This document shows positions 34,557 through 42,934 of a DNA stretch of 64,000 nucleotides, piece after piece; within the stretch, counting starts at the first letter, position 1; every line of letters starts with the position of its first letter. Below the pieces are notes generated by a model, which did not search any database, was not told where the DNA came from, and saw only the letters and a list, made by a program, of their open reading frames with translations. Source of the stretch: Winogradskyella psychrotolerans RS-3 (GTDB taxonomy: Bacteria > Bacteroidota > Bacteroidia > Flavobacteriales > Flavobacteriaceae). The stretch spans positions 1 through 64,000 of the forward strand of contig NZ_ATMR01000124.1 in NCBI RefSeq assembly GCF_000427335.1, given 5' to 3'. A program made the position numbers and the translations under genes.

Positions 34557-36500
34557 TTAAATTAAATTTACATCTGTAATGACCTCTAAAAGTGCAGGTC
34601 CATTATGTTCATTGAGTTTTTTCATTGCTGGTATTAAATCTTCCAGCTTTTCTACACGAATTCCTAAAGCACCACAATTTTCTGCATATTTTGCAAAGCT
34701 TGGATTGGTTAGTGATGTTTGCCACACGTCAACTTCTGCTGCACGTTGCTCTTTTGAAATTTTTCCTAGTTCAGAATTATTAAGTACAATGTGTTTAATA
34801 TTCATATTGTATTTTACGAGCGTATTTATTTCAGCTAAATACTGACCTAATCCAGCATCTCCAGAAACAGACCAAATAGGTCTTTTATCACCTTCTGCTG
34901 CCCAGGCACCCATTGCCGCAGGCAAAGCGAAACCAATAGATCCTAAATATCCAGACATTAATATGGATTGACTTGTAGGCTCAAAATATCTTCCGAAGGA
35001 ATAGGTATTGTTTCCTACATCTACAGCGATAACTGCATCTTTAGGTGTAATTTTATTCATTGCATCAAACACAGAAATTGAACTTAGTCCATCACCACAA
35101 TCTTTCAGTCTACTCACTTTTTCTTCTTTCCAAAGGGACCATCTTTCTTCAATTTCTATACGTTGGTTTGTAGTATTAATCGTATGCTTTGTTTGCGCTA
35201 TAATTACCTTAAGCGTTTCTGAAATTTCACCCCAAAGTGCAACATCAACTTTATGGTGCTTGCTTAACGCCATTGGATCAAAATCAACTTGAATAATTGG
35301 TTTTTTGGGTGTTATACCTGTATGGTTAGAGAAGGATGCGCCAAAAACTAACAATAAATCACTTTCATTCATAAACCAAGAAGCTATTGGTGTTCCGCTT
35401 CTTCCGAGTACACCACAGCCTAAAGGGTGATTATCTGCTATTAATCCTTTTCCTTTAAATGTTGTAATAATTGGGCAGTTTAATAATTCGGCGTAAGCGA
35501 TTATAGCATCCATTTGAAAACGGGCTCCGTGACCTACAATAATGACAGGGCGTTTGGCTTTGTTTAATAAATTCACTGCCTCATCAACCATCTCTTTTGG
35601 AGGTGAAATATTGAAAGGTGTGATTCTATTTTCCGGTGTTTGTGCTTTCGCATTTTCTGGTTTTTCAGTAAAGGCTACCTCATCTGGAAATGTTAAATGA
35701 ACCACATCTCTTTTTATTAAAGCAGTTTTAATGGCAAGAGACATCAATTCACTATGGTTAGAGTTTAAATGCACCGCGTGATTAAATTGGGTAACACTAT
35801 CAAAAGCTTTTACTAAGTCTACTTCTTGAAAAGCGCCTGTTCCTACTACTTGCGTATTAATTTGTCCTGAAAGTGCTAAGAGTGGTGCTCTGTCAACCTT
35901 TGCATCCCACATTCCTGTAAACATATTTGTCGCACCTGGACCAGCGATACCAAAGCAGGCTGCGGGCTTCCCAGTTAACTTAGCATAGCCAGATGCTGCA
36001 AATGCAGCTGCACCTTCGTGCCTAATTCCAAAAAATTGTAGTTTTCCTTTTTCCTCTTGCCTTCTCATGGCATCTGCTACTGCTAGATTACTATGACCTA
36101 CCATTCCAAAAACGGTATCGACTCCCCAATTCACCATTGTCTCTATCATTACATCTGAGATCGTTTCTTTGTGTGGCTCCTCTTCTGGAATCGCTACGTA
36201 AATAGCCTCTCCTTCTTCCTTTACTTCAAAGTTTTTAATTCCATCATCAAACCCTCCAGGTGACTGTCCGTTGCAAGGGTCAAAATCCCAACCGTGCCAA
36301 GGACAACGCAACATGCCGTTTTCAATAGAACCTTCGCCTAGAGGTCCTCCTTGATGTGGACATTTATTATCTAATGCTGAAAATTTTCCTTTATAATGTG
36401 TTAAACAAATACCTTGGTGACCAGCAGTTACTGTTTGTACACGACCGTCTGGAAGCATTTTTCTGTCGTCTAGAACCTTATACCATTTTTGTTTTTTCAT
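34557..36500 (-). CDS. Rieske domain fused to a ThDP-dependent oxidase/decarboxylase
   Basis: Residues 1-105 form a Rieske [2Fe-2S] domain with ligands Cys47/His49 (NKCPHQGG) and Cys66/His69 (LRCPWHGWDFDP). Residues from about 112 form a complete ThDP enzyme: Glu162 in GIRHEGAAAFAASG, VIIVGHGARFQ in the middle domain and the ThDP site SGDAGLGQYLAE ending VLNNSELG. The 647-residue size is about 100 more than a plain enzyme. The Rieske part could pass electrons to or from the ThDP centre or a quinone. The substrate is unknown. An inverted repeat (36517-36563) lies just before the start. The next gene upstream but one also has a Rieske domain. Confidence 0.9.
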   Translation of the reverse strand: MKKQKWYKVLDDRKMLPDGRVQTVTAGHQGICLTHYKGKFSALDNKCPHQGGPLGEGSIENGMLRCPWHGWDFDPCNGQSPGGFDDGIKNFEVKEEGEAIYVAIPEEEPHKETISDVMIETMVNWGVDTVFGMVGHSNLAVADAMRRQEEKGKLQFFGIRHEGAAAFAASGYAKLTGKPAACFGIAGPGATNMFTGMWDAKVDRAPLLALSGQINTQVVGTGAFQEVDLVKAFDSVTQFNHAVHLNSNHSELMSLAIKTALIKRDVVHLTFPDEVAFTEKPENAKAQTPENRITPFNISPPKEMVDEAVNLLNKAKRPVIIVGHGARFQMDAIIAYAELLNCPIITTFKGKGLIADNHPLGCGVLGRSGTPIASWFMNESDLLLVFGASFSNHTGITPKKPIIQVDFDPMALSKHHKVDVALWGEISETLKVIIAQTKHTINTTNQRIEIEERWSLWKEEKVSRLKDCGDGLSSISVFDAMNKITPKDAVIAVDVGNNTYSFGRYFEPTSQSILMSGYLGSIGFALPAAMGAWAAEGDKRPIWSVSGDAGLGQYLAEINTLVKYNMNIKHIVLNNSELGKISKEQRAAEVDVWQTSLTNPSFAKYAENCGALGIRVEKLEDLIPAMKKLNEHNGPALLEVITDVNLI

Positions 36501-36516
36501 AATAAAATTGATTTAA

Positions 36517-36563
36517 TTAGATCTGATTTTAAAACTGAATTTGATGAATATTCACAGATCTAA
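36517..36563. promoter_or_regulatory. Inverted repeat in the promoter of the Rieske-ThDP gene
   Basis: Nine-base arms TTAGATCTG (36517-36525) and CAGATCTAA (36555-36563), each containing AGATCT, are 38 bases apart and 17 bases before the start codon. A transcription-factor operator is plausible. The regulator is unknown. Confidence 0.4.
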
Positions 36564-36653
36564 CGGAATATATAATCAATAAAATAAGCCCAAACATGGA
36601 TACAACTATGACTGAAATTTCCAAAGATGTTGAAATATTGTAAATGTCATTAC

Positions 36654-36690
36654 TACCGGTTATTACTCCTATTGAGAGTTATAACCGGTA
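36654..36690. other. Strong stem-loop between the two Rieske-gene transcripts
   Basis: Ten-base perfect arms TACCGGTTAT and ATAACCGGTA with a 17-base loop. On the minus strand it lies 19 bases after the 247-residue gene. There is no T-run, so it may protect an mRNA end or bind a protein rather than terminate. Confidence 0.5.
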
Positions 36691-36708
36691 CTACTTTTGT
36701 ATTTATCG

Positions 36709-37452
36709 TTAGCTGTTTTTTAGCACATTTATTGCTTCTTCAAAAAATGCGACACCTTCAGATTCTACGATTGTATCTGCATTAAGAACCGCACCTTTAA
36801 AGTCACCAGATTTCCATTCTCCAGATGGTAATTTCGGTAATTGTGAAGTGTCTATTGTACCACCATTTTTGTATCCAGAGATATATAAATAATGTTTGTC
36901 GCTAATAGCATCAGGAATTGCCAAACCTAATCCAATAGTAACATCAGAATCAGGTAATGCATTATAAATGCCAGAATCAAAGTGATGTGGCCAAACTCTA
37001 ATTGATGTATTAAGATTATAGTTTTGATTTATTTTTTCAAGAACTGATTGCGCTAAAACACGTAGGTTTTTGAGTGCATTCAATTGGTCAGAATCTAACA
37101 ATTCAAACGTAAAAGAATTGTCTATGGTGTAAGGTAAATCGTAGTGAAACCCATAGTGATATGTTTTATTTAAATGGGCTTTAGACGTGTCCGTCAGCCA
37201 ACTTAAAACTTCAGCATGCATAGCACCATCTAACTCAAAAGTTGTAGTTCCTTTATTAGATTTCCATTGTAATGCGAACTTTTCATAATCTAAACATAAT
37301 TGATCGCCTTTGTCTGAAAGTATATGTGTACAAAGACTTCCATTCTCTTTATCAAACCCTAAGTTAGTATGGCTATCGTCTGGTTGTTTTTCTAAAAAGC
37401 TTATTCCTGCTGCAGCTAAATATTGAGCCGCTAAATGCATTTGTTTTTCCAT
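36709..37452 (-). CDS. Unknown 247-residue protein (DUF5996-like motif)
   Basis: No family is recognised with certainty. The motif SIRVWPHHFDSGIYNAL followed by a YLYISGYKN strand resembles the WPHHFD core of DUF5996 proteins. No signal peptide or membrane segment is present; the N-terminus (MEKQMHLAAQYLAAAGISFL) is helical. It is cytoplasmic by appearance. It begins 10 bases after the Rieske-glutamate-synthase gene and is surely in its operon. Confidence 0.75.
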   Translation of the reverse strand: MEKQMHLAAQYLAAAGISFLEKQPDDSHTNLGFDKENGSLCTHILSDKGDQLCLDYEKFALQWKSNKGTTTFELDGAMHAEVLSWLTDTSKAHLNKTYHYGFHYDLPYTIDNSFTFELLDSDQLNALKNLRVLAQSVLEKINQNYNLNTSIRVWPHHFDSGIYNALPDSDVTIGLGLAIPDAISDKHYLYISGYKNGGTIDTSQLPKLPSGEWKSGDFKGAVLNADTIVESEGVAFFEEAINVLKNS

Positions 37453-37462
37453 AGTCTGTTTT

Positions 37463-39073
37463 TTATTTTATTCCTGCGTAATTAATTCCTGTAAGTTGAT
37501 GTAAATCTCTATCGTATGTTGACAAATCTTCTTGGTTAAATTTTGTAACATTATCATAACCACAAGCACGTGCAATAACTCTAATTAAATCGTTGCTTGC
37601 TTCAAAGTAGTTTTGTAATTGTTTAGCTGAAGAATCGATAATCAATCTGCTACGTAAAGATTCTTTTTGAGTCGCAATCCCGACAGGACAGTTATTACTG
37701 CCACAAGCACGCATCCCTAAACACCCAATAGCCTGTAACGCCGAATTAGATACTGCAATGGCATCTGCTCCCAACATCATGGCTTTTGCAAAATCTTCAG
37801 CTACACGTAGACCTCCTGTAATAACTAAAGTGACATCCGTTGCACCAACTTTATCCATATAAGCTCTTGCTCTCGCTAATGCCGGGATGGTTGGGACGTT
37901 AATATGATCTCTTAAAATTGTAGGAGCAGAGCCTGTTCCTCCACCACGACCATCGAGAATAATATAATCGACACCAACATCGAGTGCAAATTGAATGTCT
38001 TTTTCAATATGACTTGCTGCAATTTTAAACCCGATAGGAATGCCTCCTGTACGTGCTCTTACTTTATCTGCAAATACTTTAAAATCTTCAACGGTATGAA
38101 AATTTGGGTTTGCAGCTGGTGAAATTGCTGTTTCTCCTTCTTTAAGTCCGCGAACTGCTGCAATTTCAGCACTTACTTTATTGCCTGGTAAATGTCCTCC
38201 TGTTCCTGTTTTTGCTCCTTGACCGCCTTTAAAATGAAAGGCTTGTACGTTATCTAATTTATCCCAAGAGAAACCAAATTGAGCGGATGCTAATTCGTAA
38301 AAATATTTAGAATTACTCGCTTGTTCCTCGGGTAACATGCCGCCTTCACCAGAGCAAATTCCTGTTCCTGCTAATTGTGCTCCTTTTGATAAGGCTATTT
38401 TAGCTTCACGAGATAAGGCTCCAAAACTCATATCACTTACAAAAAGAGGCATATCTAGTTCTAATGGCTTTTTTGCCTTTGGCCCAATCACTACTTTAGT
38501 AGCAACCGCTTCATGATCTAATAAAGGTCTTGATGCTAATTGTGCCGGTAAAAACTGAATATCGTTCCATTTAGGAAGTGTATCTCTATCGACTCCCATA
38601 GAAGCAGAAAACCCATGATGTCCAATATTTTTTAAACCATTTTGAGCCAATTCTTTTATATAACCTGTGTAGGGTTCTGTGTCTTCTGGATGCGTATCTG
38701 CGTAAGCTCCTAAATAGGCATCGCGATTAAAAGGTTGTGGACTATTTACTAAATAAGCATCAATTTCGAAGGCATCTACAAATAAATCATCACCTTCAAT
38801 TTTGGTAGAAAACTTATGAAGAACTTCTTTATTATTATATTCTGAAACTCCAGAATCTACACGATAATCCCATCCATGAACTCCGCAAATTAAATTATGA
38901 CCATCTACATGACCGTCGGACATTAGTGCTCCTCTGTGCAAACACCTTCCGTAGAGTACAGAAATATCATCATCAAATTTCACGATGACTAAGTCTAATC
39001 CGTTAACGAGTGCGTGTTCTGGTTGCTTATTTTCTAAAGTACTGACTTGAGCAATGACTACTGGTTTTTTCAT
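37463..39073 (-). CDS. Rieske domain fused to a GltB-type glutamate synthase domain
   Basis: Residues 1-110 form a Rieske domain: Cys44/His46 (GRCLHRGALM) and Cys63/His66 (LICGVHGWDYR). Residues from about 165 to 536 form a stand-alone FMN-binding glutamate-synthase barrel with MSFGALSREAKIALSKGA, KGGQGAKTGTGGHLPG, ILDGRGGGTGSAP and VSNSALQAIGCLGM. The GltB [3Fe-4S] cluster motif C-x5-C-x4-C is intact (CLGMRACGSNNCPVG). The glutaminase domain is absent, so free glutamine hydrolysis is not expected. The true substrate is unknown. It overlaps the upstream membrane-protein gene by four bases. Confidence 0.92.
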   Translation of the reverse strand: MKKPVVIAQVSTLENKQPEHALVNGLDLVIVKFDDDISVLYGRCLHRGALMSDGHVDGHNLICGVHGWDYRVDSGVSEYNNKEVLHKFSTKIEGDDLFVDAFEIDAYLVNSPQPFNRDAYLGAYADTHPEDTEPYTGYIKELAQNGLKNIGHHGFSASMGVDRDTLPKWNDIQFLPAQLASRPLLDHEAVATKVVIGPKAKKPLELDMPLFVSDMSFGALSREAKIALSKGAQLAGTGICSGEGGMLPEEQASNSKYFYELASAQFGFSWDKLDNVQAFHFKGGQGAKTGTGGHLPGNKVSAEIAAVRGLKEGETAISPAANPNFHTVEDFKVFADKVRARTGGIPIGFKIAASHIEKDIQFALDVGVDYIILDGRGGGTGSAPTILRDHINVPTIPALARARAYMDKVGATDVTLVITGGLRVAEDFAKAMMLGADAIAVSNSALQAIGCLGMRACGSNNCPVGIATQKESLRSRLIIDSSAKQLQNYFEASNDLIRVIARACGYDNVTKFNQEDLSTYDRDLHQLTGINYAGIK

Positions 39074-39450
39074 GATTTAGGTTTTGATTTAATGTATAAT
39101 ATTTTTAGAATAATTAAACTGCTAAAGAGCAATAAGGAGTAGTAACACATTGGTGTACCTGAAGCTGTTTTTGGGCATTCGGCATGTCCTGTGAATTGCA
39201 TGATTGAAGCCACTAAAGCAATGCTACCAGCAAGCCCTGTAAATAAAAAATACAAGACATTACCCTTTTTAAAGAGATGTGATATTAGTGGAATAATAAA
39301 ACAGATTAGAACAACTAAACACATTGGTATATGCATTATTTTAGGACAACCTTCCCCTGTTTTAAATTCTTCAATTACTAATCCTCCAGCACCAAATAAT
39401 CCTATTATAAGGATCCCCAGAATACTGTAATATGTGATTTTGTTTGACAT
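39070..39450 (-). CDS. Four-helix membrane protein with a repeated Cys motif
   Basis: A 126-residue membrane protein (about four helices). It carries two similar cysteine loops, GEGCPKIMHIPMC and AECPKTASGTPMC, each C-P-K-x5/6-P-M-C. Both appear on the same side of the membrane, between helices 1-2 and 3-4. They could bind metal or form disulfides. The gene overlaps the Rieske-glutamate-synthase gene (ATGA), so the two are tightly coupled, and it may link that enzyme to the membrane. The family is not recognised. Confidence 0.7.
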   Translation of the reverse strand: MSNKITYYSILGILIIGLFGAGGLVIEEFKTGEGCPKIMHIPMCLVVLICFIIPLISHLFKKGNVLYFLFTGLAGSIALVASIMQFTGHAECPKTASGTPMCYYSLLLFSSLIILKILYIKSKPKS

Positions 39451-39648
39451 TAGTTTTTAATTGATACGATACTGTTTTCGTTAAAAAAACAAAAGCATAT
39501 TAGCCTTCAAAATAGTGTTAATACTATTTAAGGTTATTGATAATAGTTATAATAGGTAAGTTAAATCTTCTGTAAAATACAGAAAAAACTTAAATATCAA
39601 GTAGTTATTAGGTAAGGCGTGCTACAAAATTTCTGCGTTACTTATATC

Positions 39649-41307
39649 TTATAACTCTTCTTTAAGCGTCTGTAAAGTTGACTTTTGCTTTTCAACTTCG
39701 GCTTTTAAATTGATAATTGTATTGATTTTTGGATTATCGATACTAATCTCATTATCGTTAGCCAACCAAACTTTTATGTTTAAAACTCTCGATTCTTTAC
39801 CTAATCCAAATTGAAGTAATGCGGTTTGATCACTGGCCAAACCTTCTCCTGTTACTAACCATTCGGTCAGCGTTTTTGTTGGAGTAGTTACGGTTACTTT
39901 AGCACCTTGTACGTTAACAGACTCTCCTAAATCTACTTGTAGATAATTATTAGTTCCACCTTTATTTATATAGGCTAATGCTGGTGTATCAATATTTACC
40001 CAAATCATATCTAAATAGCCATCTTGATTAAAGTCACTTACTAATGACGTAATAGCAAAGTGGGGATTTGTAAGTCCACTCGCTTCTTCGGTAGGTGCAA
40101 ATGTTCCGTTTTCTTTTTGAATAAGAACACGACTCGGTAATTTGAATAATTTACTTGGAGGGAAGTCTACATAATTTTCGGCGACCATTAAATCTTGTAA
40201 ACCGTCGTTATTAAGGTCTGCAAAAGTACAACCCCAAGCAAATTCGTAATCTGCTATTTTAGCTTTTTCTGCTACATCAGTAAATTTAAAATCGCCTTCG
40301 TTTTCAAATAACATCCATTTATCAGTAAATAAAGAGGTGTCTTTTATATCTCCTTGTGCAATCATATTTGGAAGTGTACTTCCTGTATTAGAGAACATAA
40401 AATCTACCAAACCATCATTGTTGTAATCACCCACAGCGAGTCCCATTGGATACGCAAATTTCTTAGTCAAAGGATTGGCTTTCATGGTAAAAGTTAAGTC
40501 TCCATTGTTTTTATAGGTACGTACCTCACCAGTATCATGTACCACCACTAAATCTTGCCAACTATCATCATCGATATCAACAAAAACACCTTGAAATGTA
40601 TTATGCACATATTCTAAACCAGCAGATTTAGTAATACTTTTAAAAGTGTTATCTCCATTATTAAGTAACAATTCGCTTGTAGAACCGTAATTATAATCTT
40701 CAAAAATATTTTGCCCTTCCATAAATTCTTTTTTAAGGTAGGTAGCTAGAAATATGTCTAAATCTCCATCTTTATCGATGTCGCTTACTGTAATTCCGGC
40801 AGGATTAGATTTTTCATTAATTGGAGTATCAATAATAGTTTCTGTAAACGTTCCATTACTATTATAATAAATGTGAAGTCCGTCTTCTCGGCCTAAAATA
40901 ATATCCGTAAATCCGTTATTATCAAAATCGGCAGAAACCACACCAACGGTCGTCGTTGTAGTTCCTTTTTTAGGCAAATTGACTTCCGAAGAAATATCTA
41001 CAAATTCATTATTCCTATACGCAAAAATTGCATCTTCTTGTTCCATACCACCTCCAAAAAATACTTCATCTATATTATCATTATTAATATCAATTAACGC
41101 AGAAGGAGCAATAGGCAATGATTTTTTGCCATTATATTGATGCACAAAATCTAAAGGAATTGATGTGAATTTTGGGATTTCATTTTCCGCAATAGTTATA
41201 TCGTATTTATCAGAAACTGAATCTCTCCAGAAAAAACCAACCAACACTAGAAGGAGCAGTAGTATGACAATACTTAATAGTTTTAAAAATTTCTTAATGA
41301 GTTTCAT
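39649..41307 (-). CDS. FG-GAP/VCBS repeat protein with ASPIC/UnbV domain
   Basis: A 552-residue exported protein. An N-terminal membrane segment (LLSIVILLLLLVLVGFF) leads to a beta-propeller of FG-GAP/VCBS repeats with Ca-binding motifs such as DIDKDGDLDIFLA and DYNNDGLVDFMFS. The C-terminal ASPIC/UnbV region (YLQVDLGESVNVQGAKVTV, then GEGLASDQTALLQFGLG) identifies the CRTAC1 type. The function is unknown, likely protein or glycan binding outside the cytoplasm. Its start overlaps the upstream membrane-protein gene by 14 bases. Confidence 0.88.
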   Translation of the reverse strand: MKLIKKFLKLLSIVILLLLLVLVGFFWRDSVSDKYDITIAENEIPKFTSIPLDFVHQYNGKKSLPIAPSALIDINNDNIDEVFFGGGMEQEDAIFAYRNNEFVDISSEVNLPKKGTTTTTVGVVSADFDNNGFTDIILGREDGLHIYYNSNGTFTETIIDTPINEKSNPAGITVSDIDKDGDLDIFLATYLKKEFMEGQNIFEDYNYGSTSELLLNNGDNTFKSITKSAGLEYVHNTFQGVFVDIDDDSWQDLVVVHDTGEVRTYKNNGDLTFTMKANPLTKKFAYPMGLAVGDYNNDGLVDFMFSNTGSTLPNMIAQGDIKDTSLFTDKWMLFENEGDFKFTDVAEKAKIADYEFAWGCTFADLNNDGLQDLMVAENYVDFPPSKLFKLPSRVLIQKENGTFAPTEEASGLTNPHFAITSLVSDFNQDGYLDMIWVNIDTPALAYINKGGTNNYLQVDLGESVNVQGAKVTVTTPTKTLTEWLVTGEGLASDQTALLQFGLGKESRVLNIKVWLANDNEISIDNPKINTIINLKAEVEKQKSTLQTLKEEL

Positions 41308-41953
41308 TTGATATAGTTTTTAGTTGGTAGAGTGATAGTGCAAATAAAATAAAGTGAGTTACATTCATTAGTATGGGTAACATATGCTTACCTACTGAAG
41401 GGATTAGTTTTCCTATAACTACCAATAAAACAAGTATGACAATGGGGTTGAAAATGGCCATCCATTTTTTATAATACGTGCCACCTTTTAGAATAGCAAT
41501 AGCAAAAACAACAGAAAGTGTAGCTATAATTATACGAAGCGCTTTTACTAATACTTCCATATGATCCGTGTAATGTGCTAATAGGTTTTGGTATGTTGAA
41601 GGATCTATAGTATCCTTTAATTGCACAATATTACCTATTGAGGCTCTAGAGCCTATCCAAACTCCACCAACAGCAAAAGCAATAAAACCAATAGCTAAAA
41701 CCAGTCTTGCTAAGGTTTCGTTACCCGATTTTAGCATTCTATATATATGTATGTATCCAGCAAAATAGAAAGGCAGTCCAATAACCGCTAAGAAATGTCC
41801 AGTGGTAAGATGCTCTAAAGCTACAAATTTGAAAAACTCATAATCCTCAGAATGTTCTAAAATGGAAGGTGAATAGTGTAGAAAATATTCGCCTAATCCT
41901 ACAAGAATAGAGGCGATAAGACCTAGGTAGCCTAAAATTTTGGTTAGTTGCAT
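41294..41953 (-). CDS. Six-helix membrane protein, unknown function (DUF6796-like)
   Basis: A 219-residue membrane protein with about six helices: LGYLGLIASILVGLGEYFL, LTTGHFLAVIGLPFYFAGYI, LVLAIGFIAFAVGGVWIGSR and further ones to the end. The order of small residues and His (EHLTTGHFLAVIGLP) recalls DUF6796-type proteins, but I am not certain. It is co-transcribed with the FG-GAP protein, since the genes overlap. No function is known. Confidence 0.75.
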   Translation of the reverse strand: MQLTKILGYLGLIASILVGLGEYFLHYSPSILEHSEDYEFFKFVALEHLTTGHFLAVIGLPFYFAGYIHIYRMLKSGNETLARLVLAIGFIAFAVGGVWIGSRASIGNIVQLKDTIDPSTYQNLLAHYTDHMEVLVKALRIIIATLSVVFAIAILKGGTYYKKWMAIFNPIVILVLLVVIGKLIPSVGKHMLPILMNVTHFILFALSLYQLKTISNETH

Positions 41954-42080
41954 TTAGTTTTTAATGGGTTGGTTTTTGAATTTGTCGAGAACTGTTAAAA
42001 TTCCTTTCAAAAAAAATAAATGTCTGTATATAAGTTGGTTGTGGGTAGTTTTAATCCACGGTAGAAGAAGTACTTTTAAT

Positions 42081-42848
42081 TTATGGTGTAAAAAGACTTG
42101 GGTTGTCTTTCAGTGCTGTAAGTGTGGACGTGTATCCTAAATTAAAAATAGCATCTACATTGCTCATTCCAAAAGTGCCATAATTCACTAAGTCTTTAGG
42201 ACTTATTACCAAATCACAATCTGTAAATTTACTCGTAGATTCTGCTGTAACTTTAATTTTATAAGCGCGTTCTATTACTGAGTAAGAGTGTTTTAAGTCC
42301 TTTATGCTAATCTCTTTTAAAGGATTAACAAATACACCTATAATTCTATCACAGTCTTTTTTTAAGGGTTCTACAGGAAAATTATTTAAAGTTCCTCCAT
42401 CGACATAAAATTGTCCATTAATTTCGGTTGGTGTAAAAACACCCGGAAATGAGGCGGAAGCTATAATAGGTTTTATGAGTTGTCCTTTGCTAAACATCTT
42501 AGACGTTCCATCAATAATATTTGCTGCAGGAATGAATAAAGGCTTTTTTAAATCATTAAAATTATCTTTCGGAAAATATGTTTTGAGGTCTTCATAAAAA
42601 TTGTCAGAATTTAAAAATCCAGGCTTATTTCGCGCATACCTTTTAGTGTGAAAAAGCGGTATAGTTTTAAAGAACGTTAATATTTCTGACCAAGGTACAC
42701 CAGCGGCATAAAGGGCTCCTACAATAGCACCAGAACTTGTGCCTGCAATATGTGTAGGAAAGATGCCGTGTTCTTCTAGTGCCTTAATGACGCCTATATG
42801 TGCTGCTCCACGAGCACCACCACCAGAAAGTACTAATCCTATATTCAT
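42081..42848 (-). CDS. Patatin-like phospholipase
   Basis: A 255-residue hydrolase with the patatin fold. The oxyanion motif LVLSGGGARGAAHIG, the nucleophile serine in HIAGTSSGAIVGALYAAG and the Asp of the dyad in FYVDGGTLNNFP are all present. It should cleave acyl groups from phospholipids in the cytoplasm. No signal peptide is seen. ATG 42848 (MNIGLVLSGGGARG) is chosen over a start five codons earlier. Confidence 0.93.
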   Translation of the reverse strand: MNIGLVLSGGGARGAAHIGVIKALEEHGIFPTHIAGTSSGAIVGALYAAGVPWSEILTFFKTIPLFHTKRYARNKPGFLNSDNFYEDLKTYFPKDNFNDLKKPLFIPAANIIDGTSKMFSKGQLIKPIIASASFPGVFTPTEINGQFYVDGGTLNNFPVEPLKKDCDRIIGVFVNPLKEISIKDLKHSYSVIERAYKIKVTAESTSKFTDCDLVISPKDLVNYGTFGMSNVDAIFNLGYTSTLTALKDNPSLFTP

Positions 42849-42934
42849 GTTACAAAGGTACACGGTTGGTTGTAAATGTATAGTGATTTTTGTTATTTCA
42901 ATATAAAACAGAGAATGTTAGGGATAACGTCTTA

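Noticed and set aside
36654..36690. Rho-independent terminator
   Set aside because: The stem is good but no T-run follows on either strand close to the stem.
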